Source: Costus lasius (lineage: Eukaryota > Streptophyta > Magnoliopsida > Zingiberales > Costaceae). Taken from it: 64,000 bases of DNA. The DNA lies in contig CM050450.1 in assembly GCA_027563935.2 (NCBI GenBank), positions 92,688,439 through 92,752,438 on the forward strand. Reading direction: 5' to 3'. Shown one piece after another: positions 8,808-20,701 of the stretch. Made by a program: the position numbers and the translations under genes. The notes beneath the pieces were generated by a model. The model did no database searches. It saw nothing but the letters and a program-made list of their open reading frames with translations, and was not told where the DNA came from. Within the stretch, counting starts at the first letter, position 1. Each line of letters starts with the position of its first letter.

Positions 8808-11800
8808 ATGAGCTTCAATGTGCGATCCCTACTGGAAAGGGAGAAGTTTGCTGGGCCAAACTTCTCAGACTGGTTCGGACACCTTAAGATCGTTCTTAAG
8901 GCAGAGAGGAAACTATATGTCCTCGAGACGGCTGTGCCGCCTCAACCCGCTGCGAACGCCGCAAGGGCGGTTCGTGATGCCTATGAAAAGCATGTCAATG
9001 ATATCATTGATGTCGCTTGCCTGATGCTAGCGTCTATGACGCCACCGCTACAGCGTCAGCATGAGGATATGTCGGCTATAGAGATTATAGCGAACCTCAA
9101 GATGCTGTATGCTGCACAGGCGAGGACTGAACGCTATAATCTGACTAAGCTTTTCTTTCAGAGCAAACTGGCTGAAGGGAGCCCAGTGGGAGCTCACGTG
9201 CTCAAGATGATTGGGCACAAGGAGGCTCTGGAGAAACTGGGGCATACCATCAACCAGGAGCTTGCTGTAGACATTATTCTGCAGTCTCTCCCGCCCTCTT
9301 TCGATGCGTTCATTATTAACTTTAATATGAACAAAATCGATTGTACTCCGGCAGAGCTGCTGAATATGCTCTTGACTACTGAGGAGACTCTGAAGGGAAA
9401 GCCTTCAACCTCTGTCTTAATGGTTCCTTCTAGGAACAAGAAGAAGGGGAAGAAGGGCAAAGCCCCTGTCAAGAACTACAGTAAGGCTCTGAAACAGAAG
9501 GTTAAGCGGTCAAAGGACAACAGGTGTTTCCACTGTGGCCAACTGGGTCACTGGAAAAAGGACTGTAAAGCGCTCCAAGGAGATAAGAGGGGAAGCATCG
9601 CTTCTGGCTCAGGTATATATGTGACGGAAGTCATGGTTTCATCTTCTTCTATTTCATGGGTGTTGGACACTGCATGTGGAGTTCACATTTGTTCAAATGT
9701 ACAGGAACTCAAGAGAAGAAGACAGGTGGGACAGCATGAGGTGGACCTACGAGTTGGAAACGGGGCACGGGTTGCTGCTGTTGCTGTAGGGGATTATTAC
9801 ATCTCATTACCATCTGGCATTGTATTAGAATTAAACAATTGTTATTTTGTACCCAGTATTACCAAAAATATTATCTCTATTCCTGCTCTTGTCAGGAAAG
9901 GGTTTTCCTTTGAATGCAAGATTTCAAAGTGTTATCTTACTCTTGATAATATTGTTTATGCTACTGGTTCAATTAACAATGGGTTATTCATGTTGGACAT
10001 GGAATATTCTATACAAAACATTGATAATAAGAAAGCCAAGTATGCTGATGACAGCACCTTGCTATGGCATAGTCGTTTAGGCCATATTAACAAGAAGCGC
10101 ATTAAGCGGTTGCATGATCATGGACTGCTGGGATCATTCTCCTATGAGGAGATTGATACATGCAAAGCTTGTTTAATGGGTAAAATGACGAAGTCACCTT
10201 TTCCTCATAAAGGTCAAAGGGCTTCAGGTTTACTTGACCTTATACACAGTGATGTGTGTGGGCCATTTAGTAAACATGCCAGAGGTGGCTATTCGTACTT
10301 CATTACCTTTACTGATGATTTCAGTAGATATGGGTATGTCTATCTGATGAGACATAAGAGTGAATTTTTTGACAAGTTCAAAGAGTTCAAAAATGAAATA
10401 CAGAATCAGCTAGGCCGAAATATCAAGGCACTTCGTTCTGATCGAGGTGGAGAATACTTGAGTCATGCGTTTACTGACTATCTAAAAGAGTGTGGGATTA
10501 TCTCACAGCTCACTCCGCCAGGAACACCGCAATGGAATGGTGTGTCCGAGAGGAGGAACAGAACCTTACTGGATATGGTTCGTTCTATGATGAGTCAGGC
10601 TACTCTACCTTACTCCTTTTGGGGTTTTGCACTGGAAACAGCTGCAAAGGTACTAAACCGAGTGCCATCCAAGGCCGTTTCAAAGACTCCATATGAGTTA
10701 TGGTATGGGAAACAGCCTAGCTTGACATTTATCAGGATCTGGGGCTGCGAGGCTTATGTTAAAAAGCTCGCCTCTGGGAAACTAGAGAGCAGATCTGAGA
10801 AATGTATCTTTGTCGGATACCCTAAGGAAACTAAGGGTTATTATTTCTACGATCTCAAAGAGAACAAGGTATTTGTTGCTCGGACGGCCATCTTTCTTGA
10901 GAAGGAATTTCTTCTGCAAGAGGCCAGTGGGAGAGAAATAAAGCTGGATGAGAATCCAGAGGAAGGGCAAAGTAGTCAAGCACAGTTGGATGAGCCTGAG
11001 CCAGTTGAGCAGGTTATTGAACAACCTGAGGCTCAGATATCACGGGAACCGCGAAGATCGGGAAGGATCCGTCGTCAGCCTGAGCGCTATGACGGAGTCT
11101 ACATCATTGATAATGATGAACCCCTCACTTATGCGGATGCGGTCAGTGGACCGGAGTCAGCTAGATGGCTTGAAGCTATGCGAGCCGAGATGGACTCCAT
11201 GTCAGATAACCAAGTATGGGATTTGGTTGATCCGCCTCCGGGAGTTATCCCTATAGGCTGTAAATGGATCTTCAAGAAGAAGATTGACATGGATGGTAAT
11301 GTGGTTACCTATAAAGGCAGGCTAGTTGCGAAAGGTTTCAAACAAATCTACGGGATAGATTATGATGAAACTTTCTCTCCTGTAGCCATGTTTAAGTCTA
11401 TTCGGATTCTTTTCGCGATAGCTGCATATTATGATTATGAGATCTGGCAAATGGATGTGAAGACCGCTTTCCTTAATGGAAATCTGGATGAGGATGTGTA
11501 TATGACACAACCTGAAGGTTTCACTAATCCATCAGATCATCATAAAATATGCAAGTTAAAGAAGTCCATTTATGGACTTAAACAAGCATCTAGAAGCTGG
11601 AATATTCGTTTTGATGAATCAATCTCTGAGTTTGGTTTCATCAAGAATGAAGATGACCCGTGTGTATATAAGAGGTTTAGTGGGAGCGTGATTACTTTCC
11701 TAGTCCTCTACGTCGATGATATCTTAATCATTGGAAACGATATTCCTGAACTGCATGCTGTTAAAGCATGGTTAGGCAAATGTTTCCAGATGAAAGATCT

Positions 11801-12692
11801 AGGAGAAGCAGCCTATGTGTTAGGTGTGAAGATCTACAGGGATAGATCTAAGAGGCTTCTCGGGCTGTGCCAGAGTACTTACATCGATAAAGTCCTGGAA
11901 AGATTTCATTTGGAGAATTCTAAAAGAGGATATCTTCCAGTCAGACATGGTCTGAATCTTTCAAAGAGTCAGTGTCCACAAACACAGACTGAGAAAGATG
12001 AAATGGATAATACGCCTTATGCTTCGGCTATTGGGTCCATTATGTATGCGATGTTGTGTACTCGCCCAGACGTCGCTTACGGGTTAAGCGTGACCAGTCG
12101 ATTCCCAAGTAATCCAGGTTTGGCGCACTGGATTACGGTCAAGAACATTTTAAAATATCTGCGGAGGACCAAAGATATGTTCTTGATATATGGTGGTCAG
12201 GAAGAACTCAGTATAGAAGGATATACTGACGCTTCGTTCCAGTCGGACCAGGATGATTTCCGATCGCAATCAGGCTATGTTTTTAGCTTGAATGGTGGAG
12301 CAGTGGTGTGGAAGAGTTTCAAACAGTCTACTGTTGCTGATTCCACAATAGAAGCCGAGTATGTTGCAGCCTCGGAAGCATCCAAGGAGGCAGTGTGGAT
12401 TCGTAAGTTCATTCAGGAACTTGGTGTCGTTCCTTCGAGTGCAGATCCTTTGGTTATCTTCTGTGATAACACTGGAGCTATAGCACAAGCAAAGGAACCA
12501 CGGTCGCACCAGAAGTCCAAGCACATACAGAGACGGTTTCACTTGATCCGGGAGATCATTGATCGTGGTGAGATCAAAATCTGCAAGGTTCATACAGATG
12601 ACAATCTGGCTGACCCGCTTACCAAGCCTCTGGCGCAGCAGAAGCATGAGAAGCACTGTAATAATATGGGTTTGAGATTTCTCAACCATTAG
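8808..12692 (+). CDS. Copia-1 gag-pol polyprotein (complete)
   Basis: This single 1294-residue frame encodes all copia proteins. Gag occupies about residues 1-265, with a CCHC zinc knuckle (CFHCGQLGHWKKDC, 240-253). The protease core reads VLDTACG with Asp at 287. The pre-integrase zinc region holds WHSRLGH (about 420) and CKAC (about 453). The integrase triad is D482, D545, E581, with 35 residues between the last two (DD35E). The reverse transcriptase has YVDD at 968-971. RNase H has GYTDAS (Asp 1141) and EAEYVA. The start ATG is the first of the frame (MSFNVRSL) and is conserved in all copies here. No stop or frameshift is present. Products would act in a cytoplasmic virus-like particle, then integrate cDNA in the nucleus. 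No separate gag stop is seen, so gag excess must come from another mechanism. Confidence 0.97.
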   Translation: MSFNVRSLLEREKFAGPNFSDWFGHLKIVLKAERKLYVLETAVPPQPAANAARAVRDAYEKHVNDIIDVACLMLASMTPPLQRQHEDMSAIEIIANLKMLYAAQARTERYNLTKLFFQSKLAEGSPVGAHVLKMIGHKEALEKLGHTINQELAVDIILQSLPPSFDAFIINFNMNKIDCTPAELLNMLLTTEETLKGKPSTSVLMVPSRNKKKGKKGKAPVKNYSKALKQKVKRSKDNRCFHCGQLGHWKKDCKALQGDKRGSIASGSGIYVTEVMVSSSSISWVLDTACGVHICSNVQELKRRRQVGQHEVDLRVGNGARVAAVAVGDYYISLPSGIVLELNNCYFVPSITKNIISIPALVRKGFSFECKISKCYLTLDNIVYATGSINNGLFMLDMEYSIQNIDNKKAKYADDSTLLWHSRLGHINKKRIKRLHDHGLLGSFSYEEIDTCKACLMGKMTKSPFPHKGQRASGLLDLIHSDVCGPFSKHARGGYSYFITFTDDFSRYGYVYLMRHKSEFFDKFKEFKNEIQNQLGRNIKALRSDRGGEYLSHAFTDYLKECGIISQLTPPGTPQWNGVSERRNRTLLDMVRSMMSQATLPYSFWGFALETAAKVLNRVPSKAVSKTPYELWYGKQPSLTFIRIWGCEAYVKKLASGKLESRSEKCIFVGYPKETKGYYFYDLKENKVFVARTAIFLEKEFLLQEASGREIKLDENPEEGQSSQAQLDEPEPVEQVIEQPEAQISREPRRSGRIRRQPERYDGVYIIDNDEPLTYADAVSGPESARWLEAMRAEMDSMSDNQVWDLVDPPPGVIPIGCKWIFKKKIDMDGNVVTYKGRLVAKGFKQIYGIDYDETFSPVAMFKSIRILFAIAAYYDYEIWQMDVKTAFLNGNLDEDVYMTQPEGFTNPSDHHKICKLKKSIYGLKQASRSWNIRFDESISEFGFIKNEDDPCVYKRFSGSVITFLVLYVDDILIIGNDIPELHAVKAWLGKCFQMKDLGEAAYVLGVKIYRDRSKRLLGLCQSTYIDKVLERFHLENSKRGYLPVRHGLNLSKSQCPQTQTEKDEMDNTPYASAIGSIMYAMLCTRPDVAYGLSVTSRFPSNPGLAHWITVKNILKYLRRTKDMFLIYGGQEELSIEGYTDASFQSDQDDFRSQSGYVFSLNGGAVVWKSFKQSTVADSTIEAEYVAASEASKEAVWIRKFIQELGVVPSSADPLVIFCDNTGAIAQAKEPRSHQKSKHIQRRFHLIREIIDRGEIKICKVHTDDNLADPLTKPLAQQKHEKHCNNMGLRFLNH

Positions 12693-12701
12693 ATTAAGTG
12701 C

Positions 12702-12712
12702 AAGTGGGAGAT
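12702..12712 (+). promoter_or_regulatory. Polypurine tract, copia-1
   Basis: AAGTGGGAGAT directly precedes the 3' LTR and follows the gag-pol stop by about 10 nt. It would prime plus-strand DNA synthesis. Confidence 0.85.
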
Positions 12713-14417
12713 TGTTGGGGTATGCCCTTAAGGCTAATGTTTGAGGCCTTGGGATTGTATCAGTATCATGTAATAAACTCTTATGTTTATAAAGGCATGG
12801 TTGTTATTCAGTTTGTTACATTATCTGCTGCAATAAGTGTACTTCTGAATAATGTCTCAAAGCTGTTCAGCTAGGCTGACATGCTATATGTCCTTAGTCG
12901 AGATATCTTGGTGAACATGAGACAGCCTTGATATGATTGAGACTAATATGTGCTCTAATCTTATAGGATGCTTCGAGCATGGAATAAGATGTAGACTCAT
13001 GGGTACATTGGATGTACTGGACAGACCCTACTAGGATATTCAATTGTTTGTCACAATGTGAATAATCCTTGTTTGCAACAAGTGGCACATGTCCTCTGAC
13101 TTGAGATCACTTGTGTTTCTAAATGATGATTGTCATTGTTTTGAGGTAGTTCAATATCATTTGAAACATAATGGTTATAGACTATCTTGGATAATGATCA
13201 TGAGTCAGGTTAGGGCACTAGTGATAGATACAGGATTGCCGTCTCCTTGTTTAAGGAGTGTGATGTTCTAAAGGGGCCCCCCTGAATGAGATGATTGAGA
13301 ATAGTGTATGGCCATACCCTGATGACTATGTTCATCTGATCTAATCATGCTCATCATATTGGAGCTACAGGCTTGACATGCTTGTCCAATAAGAACATCC
13401 AGTGGCAAAGGAAACATGTATGCCTAGTGAAGTGGATTCACACTTGTGCTGTGGTTTGGGTGTAGTCTTGGAAGACTCTTTCCTTTATATCGGGAGACAG
13501 TGATGTGTTGCTAGATACCCCTCACTGATCGTGATAACGAAAGTTATCGTTACCGACATTTAAAGGAAACCCTCAGGGTCGCACAATTTGATGATATGGC
13601 TTACTTAAGTCAGATCGTGTGGACTGAATTGTTTGGGTTCAGTTTGTAGGGATTTGATCTCTGATTATAAGTGAGATCTGGTCTGATCATGTTTGATTGA
13701 TTAGGGCTTGAGATCGGTAAGCTTCGATCGAGAGATTTGATGCTAGATCAGTGAGATCAAGAGCATCAAGAGATCAACGGTTAGATCTTGAACCATTTGG
13801 TTCAATAAGATCTAGACCATGGCTTGGGCTGGTTTGATTTGGTTAGTGAACCAAATTCAATTGGAACGGTTTGGCATGAACCGGTTCACATGGGTGAACG
13901 CTTGGTTCAATGCTAGTAGGCGTTTTGTTTGGTTTGTGGGCGCATGGCTTTATATCTTTTATTTATGGAATGTCATTATGTGCCACTCTCCAAAACGCCA
14001 CATAACGCCTCAACGTTTACCTCTTCTCGTGTGAACGCTTCCATTTGGTGTGGAAAAGCTTTTGACGAGAAGGAGTGGTGGACGAAGGTGTGGAGCTCTC
14101 GGCCAAGCTTGATCTCTCATCATCCTCACGCGACAAGGACCCTTTGAAGCGCTTTGCTAGCACAAAGGATTCAAAGGAGCAAGCCATCTTCATTTGTTGT
14201 GTGCGTCACCTTTGGAGAAGGAGCACTTGCGTCTTTGCTTCCAAGGCACCATCCATTCGATGGCATTGGTATGATCTCCTTCTTGATCTAATCAATCTAT
14301 CAAAGTTGATCATATGAGCATATAAGCGATTGTGTTGTTGAAACCCTAGCAAAATTGCATGCGCCCCCTAAATTAGGGTTTCATCTGCTTGCGCTCCCCC
14401 TTGAAGGGGACTCTTCA
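12713..14417 (+). repeat. 3' LTR of copia-1
   Basis: This is 1705 bp with the same ends as the 5' LTR and about 99.8 percent identity by eye. The terminal palindrome CCCCTTGAAGGGG lies at 14397-14409. Confidence 0.96.
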
Positions 14418-14422
14418 GTTTT
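14418..14422. repeat. Target site duplication GTTTT, copia-1 right
   Basis: This is a perfect repeat of 5326-5330. Confidence 0.95.
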
Positions 14423-14854
14423 CGATCCTAATGATCTGCCAGGTGGATGGGCGGATCCTCCTGATAGTGGGTTTGTGGCGACGAGGAGAGGTCATGGCTA
14501 GAATTTGGAGTCAATGGCACTGCGGATGGGGCGGAACAGAGGGCGCTAGCACCAAGCATGGTGATGTCGATTCCGGTGATCCGGCTATCCGATGGCCTGA
14601 TCCTTTGGACCACGAGTTTACATGGAGGAGGAGGTGCTATCTCTAAACTTTGGTGTTGATCGGAGCCGTGGATGGCGGCTTCTCTAGTGGCTAGACGAAG
14701 CAAAAGCCGTGTTTGCTCAAATCATGCCGGGAGGAACACGGGCTGGCCATGAACTTTGTCACGCCTATAATTGCCCTAGCCGAGATGAACACAGGCTGGC
14801 CGTGAATGCTGTCATGGCTGTGTTTTCCTCGGCTGCTGCTGGATCGCTGGGTTT
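14423..14854. other. Unclassified insertion E, right arm
   Basis: This GC-richer sequence follows copia-1 and, by the TSD, is continuous with 5325. No domain was recognised. An open frame from about 14709 runs through it into the gypsy protease fragment but looks fortuitous. The right boundary with element B is set approximately where protease similarity starts. Confidence 0.3.
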
Positions 14855-15088
14855 GTGCTGCATTAGAGACTCTAGGCTTCCCATAATCTTAGGAAGACCC
14901 TTTCTAGCAATTGTAGGTGTCATTATCGATGTGAAAAATGGGAAGTTAACTTTAAATATCGGTGAAAACACTATAGATTTTGATTTGACAAAAAATCTAA
15001 GAAAATCTTCTTTTGCAGGATCCTACTGCAGCATTGACGTCCTAGAGGATACTCTGAAAAAAAATTCAAATCATCAGGATAGGAAAGG
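14855..15088 (+). pseudogene. Gypsy element B, protease fragment 2
   Basis: The translation contains LPIILGRPFLAIVGVIIDVK and then NGKLTLNIGE. This is the C-terminal half of the Athila-like aspartic protease, aligned with PIILGRPLLATAKGNIDVK in element C (about 43978-44035). The frame is open up to the copia-2 insertion. B then resumes at 24278 after copia-2. Confidence 0.8.
15084..15088. repeat. Target site duplication AAAGG, copia-2 left
   Basis: AAAGG is repeated at 24278-24282 immediately after the other LTR. Confidence 0.94.
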
Positions 15089-16795
15089 TGTAAGAAACCC
15101 TTATTAAGGGGGTGAAACCCTAAACATGCGCATCTAGCATGCATGACGGAAAGAGGGTTTCTAAAAGATCGTATATGACAACCATATGATCAACTTGAAG
15201 CTATGAGTTTAGATCTATACCATAGCCATAGATTGGAGGTCGGCTTGGAAGAAGAGAGCAACTTTGATCTCCTCCAAAAGTTCACACACAAAGGCGATGA
15301 AGACTCCCAACTTGCGCACCTCTTGTGCTAGCAAAAGTGCCAAGATGTCAATGATCGAGAGTAGGGAAGAGATGAAGACTTCCTTTTGCTTGGCCGGTTC
15401 CTCCTCTTCTCGTCAACACCCTCACTTGCTCGAGAGCAAAAATCGTTTCCACCAAGCAACAAGAGAGAGGTGTAACCGAAAAACATTAGGGAGACTTCAA
15501 GCCATGAACGCATATGCGTTTTCATTTTGGAACTTTCCAAAAATGGCAACCATTAAGAGTATGCGTTCATGCGTTCATGTCTCCATGAACCAAACGCAAC
15601 TCCTTCTCCCTCTTGAACCATGCGCTCAACCCATGAGCCGGTTCAATACCCTTGGTTCAATAGCGAAACCAAATCAGCCCAAGCATTAAGTCTAGATCAA
15701 ATTAGACCCCAAAGTCCAAGATCTGACCATTCATCATCTGACGCTTCTGATCGCATCGATCTAGCATCATCTCTCTCGATCGAAGCTTACCGATCTAAAG
15801 CCCTAATCAATCAAACATGATCAGACCAGATCTCACTTACAATCAGAGATTAAATCCCTTTAAACTGAACCGAAACAATTCAGTCCACACGATCTGACTT
15901 AAGCAAGCCATATCACCAAATTGTGCGACCCTAAGGGTTTCCTTTAAATGTCGGTAACGATAACTTTCGTTATCACGATCAGTGAGGGGTATCTAGCAAC
16001 ACATCACTGTCTCCCGATATAAAGGAAAGAGTCTTCCAAGACTACACCCAAACCATAGCACAAGTGTGAATCAAACTCACGAGGCATGCATGTTTCCTTT
16101 GCCACTGGATGTTCTTATTGGACAAGCATGTCAAGCCTGTAACTCCAATACGATGAGCATGATTAGATCAGATGAACACAGTCATCTGGGTATGGCCATA
16201 CACTATCTCAATCTTCTCATACAGGGGGGGCCCTTTAGAACATCACACTCCTTAAACAAGGAGACGGCAATCCTTTATCTATCACAAGTGCCCTAACCTG
16301 ACTCAAGCTCACCATCCAAGATAGTCTATAACCATTATGTTTCAAATGATATTGAACTACCTCAAAACAATGACAATCATCATTTAGAAACACAAGTGAT
16401 CTCAAGTCAAAGGACATGTGCCACTTGCTGCTTACGAGGATCATTCACATTGTGACAAGCAATGGAATATCCCAGTAGGGTCTGTCCAGTACATCCAATG
16501 TACCCATGAGTCTACATCTTATTCCATGCTCGAAGCATCCTATAAGATTAGCACACATATTAGTCTCAATCATATCAAGGCTGTCTCAGGTTCACCAAGA
16601 TATCTCGACTAAGGACATATAGCCTGTCAGCCTAGCTGAACAGCTTTGAGACATTATTCAGAAGTACACTTATTACAGCAGACAAGGTAACAACCTGAAT
16701 AATAACCATGCCTTTATAAACACAAGAGTTTATTACATGATACTTATTACAATCCCAAAGGCCTCAAACATTAGCCTTAAGGGCATACCCCAACA
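15089..16795 (-). repeat. 3' LTR of copia-2
   Basis: On the minus strand it runs from TGTTGGGGTATGCCC (16795) to GGGTTTCTTACA (15089). The U5 end carries palindrome CCCTTATTAAGGG at 15098-15110, which differs in sequence but not in design from copia-1. The hairpin with GAAA loop lies at 15959-15974. Confidence 0.94.
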
Positions 16796-16806
16796 ATCTC
16801 CCACTT
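16796..16806 (-). promoter_or_regulatory. Polypurine tract, copia-2
   Basis: On the minus strand AAGTGGGAGAT abuts the 3' LTR, identical to copia-1. Confidence 0.83.
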
Positions 16807-16815
16807 GCACTTAAT

Positions 16816-18753
16816 CTAATGGTTGAGAAATCTCAAACCCATATTATTACAGTGCTGCTCATGCTTCTGCTGCGCCAGAGGCTTGGTAAGCGGGTCTGCC
16901 AGATTGTCATCTGTATGAACCTTGCATATTTTGATCTCGCCTCGATCAATGATCTCCCGGATCAAGTGAAACCGTCTCTGTATGTGCTTGGACTTCTGGT
17001 GCGACCGTGGTTCCTTTGCTTGTGCGATTGCTCCAGTGTTATCACAGAAGATAACCAAAGGATCAGCACTCGAAGGAACGACACCAAGTTCTCTCACGAA
17101 CTTACGAATCCACACTGCCTCCTTGGATGCTTCCGAGGCTGCAACATACTCGGCTTCTGTTGTGGAATCAGCAACAGTTGACTGTTTGAAACTCTTCCAC
17201 ACCACTGCTCCACCATTCAAGCTAAAAACATAGCCTGATTGCGATCGGAAATCATCCTGGTCCGACTGGAACGAAGCGTCAGTATATCCCTCTATACTGA
17301 GTTCTTCCTGACCACCATATATCAAGAACATATCTTTGGTCCTCCGCAGATATTTTATAATGTTCTTGACTGCAATCCAGTGCGCCAAACCTGGATTACT
17401 TTGGAATCGACTGGTCACGCTTAACCCGTAAGCGACGTCTGGGCGAGTACACAACATCGCATACATAATGGACCCAATAGCCGAAGCATAAGGCGTATTG
17501 TCCATTTCATCTTTCTCAGTCTGTGTTTGTGGACACTGACTCTTCGAAAGATTCAGACCATGTCTGACTGGAAGATATCCACGTTTAGAATTCTCTAAAT
17601 GGAATCTCTCCAGGACCTTATCGATGTAAGTACTCTGGCACAGCCCGAGAAGCCTCTTAGATCTATCCCGGTAGATCTTCACACCTAACACATAAGCTGC
17701 TTCTCCTAGATCTTTCATCTGGAAACATTTTCCTAACCATGCTTTAACAGCATGCAGTTCAGGAATATCATTTCCAATGATCAAGATATCATCGACGTAG
17801 AGGATTAGGAATGTAATTACGCTCCCACTAAACCTCTTATAAACACACGGGTCATCCTCGTTCTTGATGAAACCAAACTCAGAGATTGATTCATCAAAAT
17901 GAATATTCCAGCTCCTAGATGCTTGTTTCAATCCATAAATGGATTTCTTTAACTTGCATATTTTATGACGATCTGCTGGATTAGTGAAACCCTCAGGTTG
18001 TGTCATATACACATCCTCATCCAGATTTCCATTAAGGAAAGCTGTTTTCACATCCATCTGCCAGATCTCATAATCATAATATGCTGCTATCGCGAAAAGA
18101 ATCCGAATAGACTTGAACATAGCTACAGGTGAGAAAGTTTCATCATAATCTATCCCGTAGATTTGTTTGAAACCTTTCGCAACTAGCCTGCCTTTATAGG
18201 TAACCACGTTACCATCCATGTCAATCTTCTTCTTGAAGATCCATTTACAGCCTATAGGGATTACTCCCGGAGGCGGATCAACCAAATCCCAGACTTGGTT
18301 ATCTGACATGGAGTCCATCTCGGCTCGCATAGCATCAAGCCATCTAGCTGACTCCGGTCCACTGACCGCATCCGCATAAGTTAGGGGTTCATCATTATCA
18401 ATGATGTAGACTCCGTCATAGCGCTCAGGCTGTCGACGGATCCTTCCCGATCTTCGCGGTTCCCGTGTTATCTGAGCCTCAGGTTGTTCAATAACCTGAT
18501 CTACCGGCTCAGGCTCATCCAACTGTGCTTGACTACTTTGTCCTTCCTCTGGATTTTCATCCAGCTTTATTTCTCTCCCACTGGCCTCTTGCAGAAGAAA
18601 CTCCTTCTCAAGGAATATGGCCGTCCGAGCAACAAAAACTTTGTTCTCCTTCGGATCGTAGAAATAATAACCCTTAGTTTCCTTAGGGTAACCGACAAAG
18701 ATGCATTTGTCAGATCTGCTCTCTAGTTTCCCAGAGGCGAGCTTTTTTGACAT
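16816..18753 (-). pseudogene. Copia-2 pol: RT and RNase H, downstream of frameshift
   Basis: This open frame of 645 codons carries the integrase C-terminal part from KKLASGKLES, the linker, the reverse transcriptase (YVDDILIIGND) and RNase H (GYTDAS, EAEYVA), ending at the normal family stop (LRFLNH). It would be complete if in frame with the upstream gag-integrase. The apparent ATG (MSKK) arises from the shifted frame and is probably not a real start. The break is an extra T in the run 18743-18748 (six T, against five in copia-4). Confidence 0.92.
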
Positions 18754-20701
18754 AAGCCTCGCAACCCCAGATCCTGATAAATGTCAAGCTTGGCTGTTTC
18801 CCATACCATACTTCATATGGCGTCATTGAAACTGCCTTAGATGGCACTCGGTTTAGTACCTTTGCAGCTGTTTCCAGTGCAAAACCCCAAAAGGAGTATG
18901 GAAGAGTGGCCTGACTCATCATAGAACGAACCATATCAAGTAACGTTCTATTTCTCCTCTCGGACACACCATTCCATTGCGGTGTTCCTGGCGGAGTGAG
19001 CTGTGAGATAATCCCACACTCCTTCAGATAGTCAGTAAATGCATGACTTAGGTATTCTCCACCTCGATCTGAGCGAAGTGCCTTGATATTTCGGCCTAGC
19101 TGATTTTGTACTTCATTCTTGAACTCTTTGAACTTGTCAAAAGATTCACTTTTATGTCTCATCAGATAGACATACCCATACCTACTGAAATCATCAGTAA
19201 AGGTAATGAAGTACTGATAGCCACCTCTGGCATGTTTACTAAATGGCCCACACACATCACTGTGTATAAGGTCAAGTAAACCTGAAGCCCTTTGACCTTT
19301 CTTAGAAAAAGGTGACTTCGTCATTTTACCCATTAAACAAGCTTTGCATGTATCAATCTCCTTATAGGAGAATGATCCCAGCAGTCCATGATCATGCAAC
19401 CGCTTAATGCGCTTCTCGTTTATATGGCCTAAACGACTATGCCATAGCAAGGTGCTGTCATCAGCATACTTGGCTTTCTTATTATCAATGTTTTGTATAG
19501 AATATTCCATGTCCAACATGAATAACCCATTGTTGATTGAACCAGTTGCATACACAATATTATCATAAGATAAAACACACTTTGAAATTTTGCATTCAAA
19601 GGCAAATCCTTTCCTGACAAGAGCAGGAATAGAGATAATATTCTTGGTAATACTGGGTACAAAATAACAATTGTTTAATTCTAATACAATGCCAGATGGT
19701 AAAGAAATGAAATAGTCTCCTACAGCAACAGCAGCAACCCGTGCCCCGTTTCCAACTCGTAGGTCTACCTCATGCTGTCCCACCTGTCTTCTTCTCTTGA
19801 GTTCCTGTACATTTGAACAAATGTGAACTCCACATGCAGTGTCCAACACCCATGAAATAGAAGAAGAAGATAACATGACCTCAGTCACATATATACCTGA
19901 GCCAGAAGCAATGCTTCCCCTCTTATCTCCTTGGAGCGCTTTACAGTCCTTTTTCCAGTGACCCAGCTGGCCACAGTGGAAACACCTGTTATCCTTCGAC
20001 CGCTTCACCTTCTGTTTCAGAGCCTTGCTGTAATTCTTGACAGGGGCCTTGCCCTTCTTCCCCTTCTTCTTGTTCCTAGAAGGAACCATCAAGACAGAGG
20101 TTGAAGGCTTACCCTTCAGAGTTTCCTCAGTTGTCAAGAGCATATTCAGCAGCTCTGCCAGCGTGGAATCGATTTTGTTCATATTAAAATTAATGATGAA
20201 CGCATCGAAAGAGGGCGGGAGAGACTGCAGAATAATATCAATAGCAAGCTCCTGGTTGACGGTATGCCCCAGTTTCTCTAGAGCCTCCTTGTGCCCAATC
20301 ATCTTGAGCACGTGAGCTCCCACTGGGCTCCCCTCAGCCAGTTTGCTCTGAAAGAAGAGCTTTGTCAGATTATAGCGTTCTGTCCTCGCCTGTGCAGCAT
20401 ACAGCATCTTGAGGTTCGCTATAATCTCTATAGCCGACATATCCTCATGCTGACGCTGCAGCGGTGGCGTCATAGACGCAAGCATCAGGCAAGCGACATC
20501 AATGCTATCATTGACGTGCTTTTCATAGGCATCCCGAACCGCCCTTGCGGCGTTCGGAGCGGGCTGCGGCGGTATCGCCGTCTCGAGGACATACAGTTTC
20601 CTCTCTGCCTTAAGAACGATCTTAAGGTGTCCGAACCAGTCAGAGAAGTTCGGCCCAGCAAACTTCTCCCTTTCCAGTAGGGATCGCACATTGAAGCTCA
20701 T
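18710..20701 (-). pseudogene. Copia-2 gag, protease and integrase, upstream of frameshift
   Basis: It starts MSFNVRSLLERE like the intact copies and carries the CCHC knuckle, the DTACG protease core and the integrase DD35E motifs (SDVCGPF, RSDRGGEY, NGVSERRNR). After EAYVKK the frame shifts and ends about nine codons later. Gag, protease and most of integrase could still be made; reverse transcriptase cannot be without a frameshift. It could be a true mutation or a homopolymer sequencing error. Confidence 0.92.

Larger units (their letters stand above)
5331..14417 (+). mobile_element. Copia-1: complete Ty1/copia LTR retrotransposon
   Basis: This 9087-bp element has two 1705-bp LTRs, a Met-tRNA primer binding site, a 1.77-kb untranslated leader, one long gag-pol frame and a polypurine tract, flanked by a perfect TSD. 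The order gag, protease, integrase, reverse transcriptase, RNase H defines copia. I found only about four differences between its LTRs, so insertion was recent. All catalytic motifs are present, so it may be autonomous. It lies within sequence E, which itself lies in gypsy element B. Confidence 0.97.

Noticed and set aside
12270..12689. Antisense open frame of 139 codons over the RNase H region, with counterparts at 16819, 49033 and 56452
   Set aside because: It is antisense to the real gag-pol frame and conserved only because the sense protein is conserved. It has no domain, and its length varies between copies.
14709..15107. 132-codon frame running from E into the protease fragment, looking like a fusion gene
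   Set aside because: Only the second half has similarity (gypsy protease). The first half is composition-typical non-coding DNA joined by insertion, and there is no promoter evidence.
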